64,000 nt of DNA from Paraburkholderia polaris. Lineage in GTDB: Bacteria; Pseudomonadota; Gammaproteobacteria; Burkholderiales; Burkholderiaceae. The stretch spans positions 1-64,000 of the forward strand of contig NZ_JABBGJ010000007.1 in assembly GCF_012927345.1 (NCBI RefSeq), read 5' to 3'. A model generated the notes under the pieces. That model did no database searches, had not been told where the DNA came from, and saw only the letters and a program-made list of their open reading frames with translations. Of this stretch, positions 26,044-35,085 are shown one piece after another. The position numbers and the translations under genes are program-made. Position 1 is the first letter of the stretch. Each line of letters opens with the position of its first letter.

Positions 26044-26949
26044 ATGGATAAGCTCTATCGTCCACCGTCGATCGGCGCCCTTCAGGCACTGTCGCTCGTT
26101 GCCGAGTCGGACAATTTCACCGAAGCGGCAGAAAAGTTGCATCTGACCCAGAGCGCGGTGAGCCGGAAGATTCAGCAACTTGAAAGCCACTACGGTGTGC
26201 CGCTGTTCGCTCGCAACAGTCGCAGCGTGCAACTGACCGAGCACGGCGAAGCGGTGCTGGAGGTGGCGCGAAAAATACTCAGAGAACTCCAGATGCTTGA
26301 TGAGCGGATATCGCCCCGGGACAGGCCCTTTCGCATCCGTATCTTCGTGTCTCTGGCGGTTCGCTGGCTATTGCCGCGGCTGACCCGCTTTTATGCCCAG
26401 CACCCCGACCTGTCGCTGTCGATCGAGACCGTCGCGACGGAATTGGTCGATCCCTCCGGTAATTGCGACGCCTATATCCTCTATCTGCCCGAACCGCCGG
26501 ATGACCCCGCATTCATCACGCTGTTCGATGAGGTTCTGGTACCGGTGTGCGCGCCTGTTGCCGTCAACGACAAGCCGCTTCCAACGTCTTTGGAAGAGTT
26601 GGCGCAGTACACGCTCATTCACGGTTCCACCGGCCAGCACGAGTGGGCAACGTGGTTGAAGGCCCACGGCGGATCGGCTGCCAGGAACTATAAGCACATC
26701 ACTTTCAATCTGGATGAGCTTGCAATGAATGCCGCCGCTCGCGGGCTGGGCGTCGCGATGACGGACCTGACCTTGGCGCAGGAATCAATCAATCGTGGCG
26801 ATCTGGTGATCCCTTTCGGCACGCCTTTGAAGACCAAGGGGGTCTACGTGCTTTGGCTGCAGACCGCGGGCGCCCTGCATCCGGCCCGGCAACGCATCTT
26901 GCGGTGGCTCGCCGAGCAGGAGATAGGGAGGGAGGGCGGCTTTCCGTGA
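26044..26949 (+). CDS. LysR-family regulator of polyamine module 1
   Basis: Regulator of 301 residues, GcvA-like. The winged HTH (about 10-68) contains FTEAAEKLHLTQSAVSRKIQ. I chose the ATG at 26044 (MDKLYRPPS); the in-frame ATG at 25948 would add 32 residues across the promoter palindrome. It is divergent from the PuuB-like oxidase/PotF-like operon and so probably controls it, with a polyamine or its glutamylated form as a plausible but unproven effector. It is convergent with the RND efflux operon, with a shared terminator hairpin. Confidence 0.87.
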   Translation: MDKLYRPPSIGALQALSLVAESDNFTEAAEKLHLTQSAVSRKIQQLESHYGVPLFARNSRSVQLTEHGEAVLEVARKILRELQMLDERISPRDRPFRIRIFVSLAVRWLLPRLTRFYAQHPDLSLSIETVATELVDPSGNCDAYILYLPEPPDDPAFITLFDEVLVPVCAPVAVNDKPLPTSLEELAQYTLIHGSTGQHEWATWLKAHGGSAARNYKHITFNLDELAMNAAARGLGVAMTDLTLAQESINRGDLVIPFGTPLKTKGVYVLWLQTAGALHPARQRILRWLAEQEIGREGGFP

Positions 26950-26973
26950 GGCGGAGGTTGGCACGTGTCCAAT

Positions 26974-26996
26974 GCCGGCGAGAAGCCGGCCGATTT
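26974..26996. terminator. terminator between LysR gene and RND operon
   Basis: GCCGGC (26974-26979), loop GAGAA, GCCGGC (26985-26990), followed on the + strand by CGATTTT. It lies between the converging ends of the LysR gene (stop at 26949) and the RND pump gene (stop at 27015) and could serve both directions. Confidence 0.6.
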
Positions 26997-27014
26997 TCTA
27001 TGGCATGCTAAACG

Positions 27015-30000
27015 CTAACTCGCCTTCGGTGCCTCAGCTTCCCGGTGATGATCGGCGGCGAGAAACATATACATCGAAGGCACCACGAACAACGTAAAGA
27101 GGGTGCCGATCGACAGCCCCGTAAAGATCACAAGCCCCATCGCATTGCGGCCCGCGGCGCCTGCGCCCGAAGCGAACACGAGCGGCGCGACGCCGAGCAC
27201 CATCGCCGCCGTTGTCATCAAAATCGGGCGCAGCCGCACGCCCGCGGCTTCTTCCAGGGCTTCGCGCTTCGATCTGCCGGCGTGTTGCAACTCGTTGGCA
27301 AACTGGACGATCAGGATGCCGTGCTTGCTGACCAGCCCCATCAGCGTGACGAGCCCGACCTGCGTGTAGATGTTCAGCGTCGTCAAGCCGATGTTGATGA
27401 AGATGAGCGCACCGAAGAGCGCCATGGGTACCGAAATCAGGATCACGATCGGGTCACGGAAACTTTCGAATTGCGCCGCGAGCGCAAGGAACACAATGAT
27501 CGTCGCGAACATCAGCGTGATGACGAAACCGCCGGACTCCTGCACGAACTGCCGCGATTGTCCCGAGTATTCTGCCGAATACCCCGCTGGTGCGACCTGC
27601 GCGGTCGCCTTGCGCAGAAAATCGAGCACCTCGCCTTGTGACACGCCCGGCACGATCACGCCTGAGATCGTCGCCGAGTTGAGTTGCTGGAAGTGATTGA
27701 TCGATTCAGGCACGACGTTGTGTTCAAGATGCGCAATCGTCGAAGCCGGAATGACACTGCCGTCCGGCGTGCGAAGGTAGTAATCGAGCACCTGCGAAGG
27801 ATTCAGGCGATCGGTTTGCAATACCTGCGGAATCACCTTGTACGAGCGTCCGGCGATCGAGAAGTAGTTGACATAGCCGCCGCCGAGCGCCGAACCGAGC
27901 GCTTGCCCGACGTCGCTCTGCGAGAGCCCGAGCGAGGCGACCTTGTCGCGGTCGACGATGAGCCTGGCTTCCGGTTTGTCGAGTTTGAGATCGCTGTCGA
28001 CGAAGAAAAACATCCCGCTCGCGCGGGCTTTTTGCAGGACTGCCTGCGACACCTCGTTGAGATTCTCGAAAGGCTCGGTCGTGCTGATGACGAACTGCAC
28101 CGGCAAGCCCTGCGAGCCGGGCAGCGGCGGAAACTGGAACGCTGCGACGCGCGCCCCGGCAATCTGATTCCATTTCTGCTGCAATTCCTGCTGCAAAGCG
28201 GTTGCGCCTTTGCTGCGCTGGTCCCATGTCTTGAACAGCACGCCACCGATCCCCTGGTTGAGTGTCGGTGCACCAGTGAGCTGGAACATCTGCGCGTATT
28301 CAGGCAACGCTTTGGAGATGTTGAATACCTGGTCCGCATACGTCTGCATCTGCTGGATGGTCGCGTTCGGCGGCCCTTGAATCTGCGACAGTACGATCCC
28401 TTGGTCCTCCTGCGGCGCGAGCTCCGATTTCGACGTCATGAACAGGTAGACCGTGCCGCCGAGCAGTAGCGCGCCCATCAGGGTGAACACGGGCCAGGTG
28501 TCGAGCGTCGCGTGCAACAGACGGCCGTAGCCACGATGAACGCGTTCGAACTGGCGGTCGACGAAACGCGCGAAGCGCCCGGACTCCTGGTCCGCGCGAA
28601 AGAAGCGCGAGCACATCATCGGCGACAATGTCAGCGCGATCACACCGGAGACCGTCACCGCGCCGGCGAGCGAGAAGGCGAACTCGGTGAAGAGGGCACC
28701 CGTCAGGCCGCCCTGAAAACCGATCGGCACATACACGGCAATCAGCACCACGGTCATCGCGAGAATCGGCCCGCCGAGCTCGCGCGCGGCGATCAGTGCG
28801 GCATCGAATGGCGCTTTGCCTTCCTCCTTCATGTGGCGATCGACGTTTTCGACGACGATGATCGCGTCGTCCACGACGAGCCCGATCGCAAGCACGAGCG
28901 CGAGCAGTGTCAGCAGATTGATCGAATAGCCGAGCAACTGCATCACGAAGAACGTGCCGATGAGCGACAACGGCATCGCGATCAGCGGCACGATGACCGC
29001 TCGGAAGCTGCCGAGGAACAGGAAAATCACCGCCGTGACGATCACCAGCGACTCGGCCAGCGTCTTGATGACTTCGACGATCGCCGTGTTGACGAAATCG
29101 GTCGCGTCATAAACGATGTCCCCGGTCATGCCGGTCGGGAACTGCTTCTGCAGCCCGGGAAAGATGGCTTTCACGCGCTTAGCCACATCGAGGATGTTGG
29201 CGTCCGGCGCGACCTTGATGCCGATGAACACCGAACGCTTGCCGCTGAACGCGACGTTGAAGTCGTAGCTGTCGGCGCCGAGCACGACGTTCGCGACGTC
29301 GTCGAGGCGCACGATCGCGCCGTTCTTCTGTTTGATCACGAGTTGCTTGAAGTCGTCGACGGTATGCAGGTCCGTGCCCGCGTTCAGGTCGACGCTGACC
29401 ATCTGCCCCTTCGTCGTGCCGAGCGTCGCGAGGTAGTTGTTGTTGCCGAGTGCCGTGAAGACGTCGGCCGCCGTCACGCCGTGCGCGGCGAGCCGCGTTG
29501 AATCAAGCCACGCACGCAACGCAAATTGCCGGCCGCCAAGAATTTCGGCGGTCTGCACGCCTTCGATCGAATCGAGCTTGGGCTTGATGACACGCAGCAG
29601 GTAATCCGTGACGTTGTTGCTCGGCAGCACGTCGCTGTAAAAGCCCATGTACATTGCGTCGGTGGTCTGCCCGGTCTGTACCGTGAGCATCGGCTGCTGC
29701 GCTTGCGGCGGCAACTGGTTGCGCACCGACTGGATCTGCGTGTTGATCTCGGTCAGTGCGCGGTTTGCGTCATAGTTCAGGCGCAGCGTCGCGGTAATGG
29801 TCGACACGCCGGTACTGCTCGTCGAGGACAGATAGTCGATGCCTTGCGCCTGGGCGATCGCCGCCTCGAGCGGCTGTGTGATGAAACCGGCGATGGTGTC
29901 GGCGTTCGCACCATAGTAAGCCGTGCTGATTGTCACGACAGCGTTTTCGGTCTGCGGATACTGGCTGACTTTCAGGGCGGCCAGCGAGCGCAATCCAAGC

Positions 30001-30068
30001 ACGAGAATCAGCAGGCTCACGACCGATGCAAGTACGGGCCGCCGGATAAAGAGATCGGTGAATGTCAT
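27015..30068 (-). CDS. RND efflux pump inner-membrane transporter (HAE1/AcrB-MexW type)
   Basis: Proton-driven multidrug exporter of 1017 residues. It has twelve transmembrane segments in the standard 1+6+5 pattern: the first is residues 9-28 after FTDLFIRRPVLASVV, and the fourth carries the proton-relay pair in GLVVDDAIIVVENV near residue 400. Two large periplasmic loops are present. The periplasmic-porter blocks (NADTIAGFITQPLEAAI and STSSTGVSTITATL) are typical of HAE1 pumps. It is the third gene of an outer-membrane factor, adaptor, pump operon and starts 13 bp after the adaptor gene. The substrates cannot be read from the sequence; its position between two polyamine modules is suggestive only. 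Confidence 0.95.
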   Translation of the reverse strand: MTFTDLFIRRPVLASVVSLLILVLGLRSLAALKVSQYPQTENAVVTISTAYYGANADTIAGFITQPLEAAIAQAQGIDYLSSTSSTGVSTITATLRLNYDANRALTEINTQIQSVRNQLPPQAQQPMLTVQTGQTTDAMYMGFYSDVLPSNNVTDYLLRVIKPKLDSIEGVQTAEILGGRQFALRAWLDSTRLAAHGVTAADVFTALGNNNYLATLGTTKGQMVSVDLNAGTDLHTVDDFKQLVIKQKNGAIVRLDDVANVVLGADSYDFNVAFSGKRSVFIGIKVAPDANILDVAKRVKAIFPGLQKQFPTGMTGDIVYDATDFVNTAIVEVIKTLAESLVIVTAVIFLFLGSFRAVIVPLIAMPLSLIGTFFVMQLLGYSINLLTLLALVLAIGLVVDDAIIVVENVDRHMKEEGKAPFDAALIAARELGGPILAMTVVLIAVYVPIGFQGGLTGALFTEFAFSLAGAVTVSGVIALTLSPMMCSRFFRADQESGRFARFVDRQFERVHRGYGRLLHATLDTWPVFTLMGALLLGGTVYLFMTSKSELAPQEDQGIVLSQIQGPPNATIQQMQTYADQVFNISKALPEYAQMFQLTGAPTLNQGIGGVLFKTWDQRSKGATALQQELQQKWNQIAGARVAAFQFPPLPGSQGLPVQFVISTTEPFENLNEVSQAVLQKARASGMFFFVDSDLKLDKPEARLIVDRDKVASLGLSQSDVGQALGSALGGGYVNYFSIAGRSYKVIPQVLQTDRLNPSQVLDYYLRTPDGSVIPASTIAHLEHNVVPESINHFQQLNSATISGVIVPGVSQGEVLDFLRKATAQVAPAGYSAEYSGQSRQFVQESGGFVITLMFATIIVFLALAAQFESFRDPIVILISVPMALFGALIFINIGLTTLNIYTQVGLVTLMGLVSKHGILIVQFANELQHAGRSKREALEEAAGVRLRPILMTTAAMVLGVAPLVFASGAGAAGRNAMGLVIFTGLSIGTLFTLFVVPSMYMFLAADHHREAEAPKAS

Positions 30069-30080
30069 CGCGCGGTCTCT

Positions 30081-31232
30081 CTATTGTTCCTGAGGCGCCG
30101 GGTTCGGACTGTCCGTCGGCTGCACGCTGTTGTTGATGACGAGCGGCGTACCGTTCTTGAGCTTGAGCTGCCCGCTCGTCACGACCTGCGCGCCAGCGTC
30201 GACACCTTTAAGGATCGCAACCTGATCGCCGCGCGTCGGTCCTGGTGTGACGAACACCTGCTGCGCGACGGGCAGCGTCTTGCCCTGTGCGTTGGGTTGT
30301 GTGCCCGGCTTGACGAGGAACACGGTCGCGCCATAGGGGTTGTAGGTGATGGCCGTTTGCGGCAGGGTCAGGTAGCGCTGTCCGGCGCCCGCGTCGATCT
30401 TCACGTTCGCGTACATGCCCGGCAGCAGCTTGCGCTCATGATTGTCCACGCTGGCTTCGATCTGCACGTTGCGCGTGGCGCTGTCGACTTTCGGGCTGAC
30501 CGACTGGATCTTGCCCGTGAACGTTTGTCCGCTGTACGCATTGGTGTCGACCACGATGGTCTGGCCGATCGCGAGCTGGCCAAGCTGCTGCTGCGGCAGG
30601 TAGAAATCGGCGTAGATCGGATCGATCGCTTGCAGCGTGACGATCGCGTCGCCCGGATTGATGTACTGCCCCGGATTGATCGTGGTGATCCCGAGGCGCC
30701 CCGCAAACGGCGCGCGGATCGTTTTCTTTTCGACCAACGCGGCCTGTCCCGCGACTTGTGCCTGCTTGCCCTTCAGGTCGGCGGCGTCCGCGTCGAGTTG
30801 CGCCTTGGCGATCGCCTTGATGTCGTACTGCGCCTGATCGCGCCGGTAGACGGTCTGCGCGAGTTCTGCTGCTGCTTCTAACGAATGGAGCAGGGCGACG
30901 TCGGCGTCGTCGTTGAGCCGGACGAGGACCTGTTTGGCTCTCACTTCCTGCCCCGAGCTGAACGCCACCTCGCGCACGAGGCCCGCGACTTCCGTGGTGA
31001 CATCGACGCCGCGCACGGCACGCAGGCTGCCGACCGCCGCAAGCTGCGGTTGCCACGACTGAAAGCTGGCGACGACCGCCGAAACGGTGGCGGGCGGCGC
31101 CGCGTTGCCCGCCATGAACTTGGCGAACATATGCGTGCGGAACTGGTTGAAGCCAACGAGTGCGGCCAGCAGCAGGCCGACACAGATCAGCATGATCACC
31201 ATCCGCTTTGTCATCGGTTTTCTTTCGGTCAT
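30081..31232 (-). CDS. RND efflux periplasmic adaptor subunit (membrane fusion protein)
   Basis: Links the inner-membrane pump to the outer-membrane channel; 383 residues. An N-terminal membrane anchor (VIMLICVGLLLAALVGF) is followed by barrel-sandwich (VRLNDDADVALLHS and TIRAPFAGRLGI), alpha-hairpin, beta-barrel and membrane-proximal domains. I chose the ATG at 31232 (MTERKPMTKRM) because AAGGAC lies six to seven bases upstream; an in-frame ATG at 31253 overlaps that site. There are 117 bp between the outer-membrane factor gene and this one and 13 bp to the pump gene. Confidence 0.93.
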   Translation of the reverse strand: MTERKPMTKRMVIMLICVGLLLAALVGFNQFRTHMFAKFMAGNAAPPATVSAVVASFQSWQPQLAAVGSLRAVRGVDVTTEVAGLVREVAFSSGQEVRAKQVLVRLNDDADVALLHSLEAAAELAQTVYRRDQAQYDIKAIAKAQLDADAADLKGKQAQVAGQAALVEKKTIRAPFAGRLGITTINPGQYINPGDAIVTLQAIDPIYADFYLPQQQLGQLAIGQTIVVDTNAYSGQTFTGKIQSVSPKVDSATRNVQIEASVDNHERKLLPGMYANVKIDAGAGQRYLTLPQTAITYNPYGATVFLVKPGTQPNAQGKTLPVAQQVFVTPGPTRGDQVAILKGVDAGAQVVTSGQLKLKNGTPLVINNSVQPTDSPNPAPQEQ

Positions 31233-31349
31233 CGTGAGGTCCTTGCACGGCATGGGGCGAAGCGCCGGACGGTTCGTTCATTCGTTCCTTCGTTTCTGAC
31301 AGTGCGTGTTGCAAAGAGCGGTGCGGCGAGTGTCCTGCCGGGCTATGTG

Positions 31350-32855
31350 TCAATGCGTCGTTGCTGCGGTGGCGGGCGCTGCGGCGTTCCACCAGCCGCC
31401 ACCGAGCGCCTGGAAAAGGGCCGCGGTGTCGGCGTAGCGGGATGCCTGTGCCTGCGCGAGGCTCACCACCGTTTGCTGGTACTGGCGTTGGGCATCGAGA
31501 AGCGACAGGTAGCTCACTCCGCCGATGCGATACTGCCCGCGCGTGAGTTCAAGCGAATCGCTAGCGGAGCGCCAGGCATCCGTCTGCGCTTTCAGGCCGG
31601 TCGCGTCGTGATCGAGCGCGCGCAGCGAGTCCGCGACGTTCTGGAACGCCAGCAGCACCGTTTCACGATATTGCGCGTCGGCCTGCTCGTACGCCGCCTC
31701 GGCCGCGCGCTTCTGCGCACTCAGTTGTCCGCCGTGGAAGACCGGTTGCAGCAGGCCGGCGCCCAGGCTCCAGATCGTGCTGCCGGCTTTGAAGACCTGT
31801 GCCGGCGTCAGGGCCTCGGCGCCGTAGCTGGCGGACAGCGTGATCTGCGGATACATCGCCGCAGTCGCCGCGCCGATTTGCGCGCTGGCCTGATGCAGCA
31901 CGGCGTCGGCCGCGAGGATGTCGGGCCGTTGCTGCACCAGTGCCGACGGGAGACTGACAGGCAGCGTCTCGGGCAACGAAAACATCTCGAGCCTGAATTC
32001 GGGCAACGCGGCGTCGCTGGGCAGTTTGCCGGCCAGCACGGCGAGCTGGTGACGCACCTGGTCGAGTTGTTGTTGCAGCGGCGGCAGCGTTGCGCGGGTC
32101 TGTGCCAGCAGGGTCTGCTGCGAGAGCACCACCGTCCGGCCCACGCCCCCCAGTTCGAACTGCTTACCGAGTACGCCCAGTTGCTCATCTTCTTCCGCGG
32201 CGATCCGCTGGGTTGCCTCGATCTGTGCGCGCAGTGACGCTTCCTTGACGGCCGCGGTCACAATGTTGGCGGACATCGCGAGATAGGCGGCCTGCAACTG
32301 GAAGCGCTGATAATCGACTTGCGCGTGCAACGCTTCGAGTTCGCGTCGTGCGCCGCCGAACACGTCGAGTTTGTACGACACGTTCACCGATGCGTTGTAG
32401 AGATTGAATTCATCGACGACTCCGGGCTCGCCGAACGAGATGCCGTTCAATTTTTCGCGCGTGGCGCCAAGCTGCGCGTCGACGCTGGGCAGAAGGGTGC
32501 CACCGGCTTGGGCTGAGAAGTTTTCGCGCGCCTGCCGCAATGCGGCTTGCGCCGCGGCGATGTTCGGGCTGTTGACGAGGGCCTGACGGATCAGCGCATC
32601 GAGCGGCTCGCAATGAAACAGCGCCCACCAGGCGGCGGGAATGTCCTGTCCCGGCACAAAGCGCTGCGGCAAGCCGGCAGCCCCCCGAGCAGAGGCCGTC
32701 TGCTCGGGCAACGGTGAGGCGGTGTAGGTGTCGGTAGCTGGCGCGGGGGGCGTGCGGTAGTCGGGACCGACCATGCAGCCGGCCACTGCGGCGCAGCCGC
32801 ATAGCGCGACGCATAGGCGCCGCCGCCGGACAATAGGCTGATGAGCGTCGATCAT
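31350..32855 (-). CDS. outer-membrane efflux lipoprotein (NodT/OprM family)
   Basis: TolC-like channel of 501 residues and the first gene of the efflux operon. The signal peptide has lipobox AVAGC (lipidated Cys27). Two TolC repeats are recognisable, for example LVNSPNIAAAQAALRQAREN and LVQQRPDILAADAVLHQA, with coiled-coil segments and the conserved STIWSLGAGLLQPVFHGG. AAGGTGG supports the ATG at 32855. It is unusual, though not unique, for the outer-membrane gene to come first in the operon rather than last. A symmetric operator-like sequence lies 22 bases upstream. Confidence 0.93.
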   Translation of the reverse strand: MIDAHQPIVRRRRLCVALCGCAAVAGCMVGPDYRTPPAPATDTYTASPLPEQTASARGAAGLPQRFVPGQDIPAAWWALFHCEPLDALIRQALVNSPNIAAAQAALRQARENFSAQAGGTLLPSVDAQLGATREKLNGISFGEPGVVDEFNLYNASVNVSYKLDVFGGARRELEALHAQVDYQRFQLQAAYLAMSANIVTAAVKEASLRAQIEATQRIAAEEDEQLGVLGKQFELGGVGRTVVLSQQTLLAQTRATLPPLQQQLDQVRHQLAVLAGKLPSDAALPEFRLEMFSLPETLPVSLPSALVQQRPDILAADAVLHQASAQIGAATAAMYPQITLSASYGAEALTPAQVFKAGSTIWSLGAGLLQPVFHGGQLSAQKRAAEAAYEQADAQYRETVLLAFQNVADSLRALDHDATGLKAQTDAWRSASDSLELTRGQYRIGGVSYLSLLDAQRQYQQTVVSLAQAQASRYADTAALFQALGGGWWNAAAPATAATTH

Positions 32856-33183
32856 CGATCCACCTTATATCGCCTGCGTTTAGCTTAAACGAGGGAGCGG
32901 ACGCGGATATTCAGGCAACGTAAACTTTTGGTGTTTCTTTTTCCTGACGTCGGAATTTACCATGCAGGACGATATCTACGCGTAGCCTAGCATGGTCGAT
33001 TGCTGCGCTTGCGCACGAGATCACGTAGTCAGTGTGCTTGACGGTCTTTCAGGCTGTCACCTGCATGGCAAGGGATTTCCCTGGGGGCGGCGTACCGGCG
33101 GTGCCGCGAAGGCAACCGCGGCCGACCATCGATCACGCCAATCGGCCCGAGCCGCCGCATCGTTCGGATACTGGATGGGGTGT
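32856..33183. other. RND operon promoter region, 328 bp
   Basis: No gene seen. It lies upstream of the efflux operon and downstream of the response regulator gene. It contains the inverted repeat listed separately and an A/T-rich stretch (about 32920-32960) likely to include promoter elements. Confidence 0.5.
32877..32891. promoter_or_regulatory. operator-like inverted repeat upstream of the efflux operon
   Basis: CGTTTA-GCT-TAAACG is a perfect inverted repeat (6-bp arms, 3-bp spacer) in an A/T-rich context, 22 bases before the ATG of the first efflux gene. This is where a repressor would block transcription or an activator site would overlap the promoter. No TetR or MarR gene is adjacent. 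Confidence 0.45.
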
Positions 33184-33567
33184 TCAACGCGGAGCAATCC
33201 CGAGGTTGATAGCAGCCAGGACGACTGGCATCAGAACCGGCTTCACGAAATAGTAATCGAATCCGCTGCGCATCGATTCCGCCCGTTCAGACGGCGTGGC
33301 TAGACCAGTAAGGGCTACCAGCAGTGGCGCAGGGGTCGCCCGGACACCGCGTATCTCTCTCGCTACCGCGCGCCCATCGAGACGTGGCATCTCGATGTCG
33401 AGCAACACGACGGCCGGATGCCACGCACAGTATTCGGCGAGTGCGTCTGCACCGTTCACGGCGATGCGGATGTCAAAACCGTAGTCGTAAAAGAACAGTC
33501 CATACGCGGCCAGTAAATCTGGATCGTCATCAGCGATGAGCAGGCGCGCGGCCTCGGCAGTAAACAT
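33184..33567 (-). CDS. single-domain response regulator (receiver)
   Basis: CheY-like receiver of 127 residues with no output domain. The acidic pocket is ADDDPD (residues 12-17), the phospho-acceptor is Asp57 in VVLLDIEMP, and Thr87 and Lys109 (YYFVKPV) complete the site. I chose the ATG at 33567, with GGGGAA five bases upstream; a TTG at 33579 is also in frame. It follows a histidine kinase gene on the same strand with 184 bp between, so the two probably pair. Lacking an output domain, it may act in a phosphorelay or by protein-protein contact. Confidence 0.85.
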   Translation of the reverse strand: MFTAEAARLLIADDDPDLLAAYGLFFYDYGFDIRIAVNGADALAEYCAWHPAVVLLDIEMPRLDGRAVAREIRGVRATPAPLLVALTGLATPSERAESMRSGFDYYFVKPVLMPVVLAAINLGIAPR

Positions 33568-33751
33568 TCGATTCCCCAAGTTGCCACCAACTGCAGCAAT
33601 TTCAGGTCCCGAGGAAGCCGGTGGGAAATTGGACTCGCATGGAGACTGGATAAGATATCGCTATGTTCCACCATGAAGGCGCGAGACACGAGTCGGGTCG
33701 CGGATTAGTCGCGTGGATCGTGTCGTACGCGTGGTGTGACAGCGGTCACGC

Positions 33752-34888
33752 TTAGCTTGACGTGACTGCGTATCGAGGCAGGGCAATCGTGAAGACACAA
33801 CCGGTGCCGGGCACATCGCGGACGCTAAGGACACCGTTATTTGCCTCGACGCTGCGCCTCGCGATTGAAAGGCCTAGCCCCAGTCCGGTTCTGTCCTCGC
33901 CATTCTGGGTGAACGGCAGGAACAGTCGTTCTGCGTCGCCGGACGGGAGGCCGCCGCAATGGTCCTTCACATCGATCAGGACGCGGTCCGACAACGCGTA
34001 CGCGTCCAACGTCACTTCGGTGTGTTCGTGCGTGAATTTGAAGGCGTTTTGCAGCAGGTTTCCAACCGCCGAAAAAAGCTGGTCGCGATCCCCGCTAATG
34101 GCAAGCCGTGGATCCACAGTGGAAACCGTCAATACGCATCCGCGAATCTGCGCCGCAAGGTCAGCGGCATATTTCACTTCAGCGATGAAGTCGGCAACGG
34201 AAAACATCCTCGATTGCAAAGAAATTCCTGCGGCCGTACGGACCTCATCCAGAGAGTGAGCTATCAGATCGCGCAATCCGTTCAGGCTCCGCTCCAGAAC
34301 CGACCCTGTGGCTCCGGACAGACTTAGATTTCCGGTCTTCGCTGCGGTAAACGCGAGCGTTGCAGTTTGAAGAAAGTTACGTAGTTCGTGCGCGAAAAAC
34401 CCCAGCCGTTCATGCATCTCAACGGCCTGCCTGTCCGCCACGGCAAAATCGCGCTGGTAGCTGAACTCGGTGACCGCATCGGCAATCGCATTGTCCAGGC
34501 AGCGGTTAAGGGTTCGAAACTCGTCTACAAGAAACGGCGCATCGCGCTCGTACGCGAGATCAGTAATGGCCTGGCACAGGTCGCCATAGTCGTGAACGAC
34601 CTGGTCAACCGAAAACCCGAGCTTCAACAACTCCCGTCCGTGCTGCGCCGCTCCCTCGCCGATTTCGGATAAAGACGCGCCGCCGCCCGAAGGACCTGAA
34701 ATTTTGCGGCTGTCCAGGGGCTCCGACGTTTGTTCCATTCGAAGCGTCCTGATGAGCTGATCCAGGAATAGCGGCACACCATTCTGAAGTTGCTGCGCGG
34801 TTGCCTTGCGCGCAGGCCTCTGGGCCACCTTCGCCCGACACCGCGCTATCAGTTCATCGCGGTTGTTTGCCAGAAAAACGTGCATCAT
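33752..34888 (-). CDS. sensor histidine kinase with RsbRD-like N-terminal domain
   Basis: Soluble kinase of 378 residues without membrane segments. The N-terminal helical region (about 1-150) resembles the RsbRD/globin-like sensor fold (GFSVDQVVHDYGDLCQAITD). The H-box His167 lies in FFAHELRNFLQTA, the N-box Asn281 in GNLLQNAFKF, G1 is DHCGG (309-313) and G2 is GLGLGL (335-340), so it is catalytically complete. It should phosphorylate the receiver encoded next. Copy B of the 90-bp repeat is 77-171 bases upstream of its start. Kinases of this kind occur in Burkholderiales stress loci, but the signal is unknown. Confidence 0.85.
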   Translation of the reverse strand: MMHVFLANNRDELIARCRAKVAQRPARKATAQQLQNGVPLFLDQLIRTLRMEQTSEPLDSRKISGPSGGGASLSEIGEGAAQHGRELLKLGFSVDQVVHDYGDLCQAITDLAYERDAPFLVDEFRTLNRCLDNAIADAVTEFSYQRDFAVADRQAVEMHERLGFFAHELRNFLQTATLAFTAAKTGNLSLSGATGSVLERSLNGLRDLIAHSLDEVRTAAGISLQSRMFSVADFIAEVKYAADLAAQIRGCVLTVSTVDPRLAISGDRDQLFSAVGNLLQNAFKFTHEHTEVTLDAYALSDRVLIDVKDHCGGLPSGDAERLFLPFTQNGEDRTGLGLGLSIARRSVEANNGVLSVRDVPGTGCVFTIALPRYAVTSS

Positions 34889-34964
34889 GACGCGCCCCCT
34901 GGATGTTGGTTTCGTCTTTGTATGAGTGGCGCCAGACCGCCGCAGAACCGCCAGCGCACTTGTA

Positions 34965-35059
34965 CGCCAGCACGGTTGTGAAGGTGCATGGCGACATTTC
35001 GCGGCTGCTGCTCTTGCAATGAATGCTCGTTGTCCCGAGACGCGTCATTCCCGAGGGTG
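34965..35059. repeat. dispersed intergenic repeat, copy B (95 bp)
   Basis: Second copy of the element at 22318-22406, in the same orientation. The ends are identical (25 and 21 bases) and the middle has diverged. It lies between the 24-residue peptide gene (stop at 35086) and the histidine kinase start (34888). Read on the minus strand, both copies keep a short open frame that starts MTR and ends CTFTTVLA, and the six-base length difference keeps the frame. A function as RNA, leader peptide or protein-binding repeat is open. Confidence 0.8.
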
Positions 35060-35085
35060 AAGCTTTCTAAAATAGACGGAACGCC

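Noticed and set aside
28512..31000. Long plus-strand open frames antisense to the RND pump and adaptor genes
   Set aside because: Products are Arg/Asp/His-rich shadows of strongly supported genes on the other strand.
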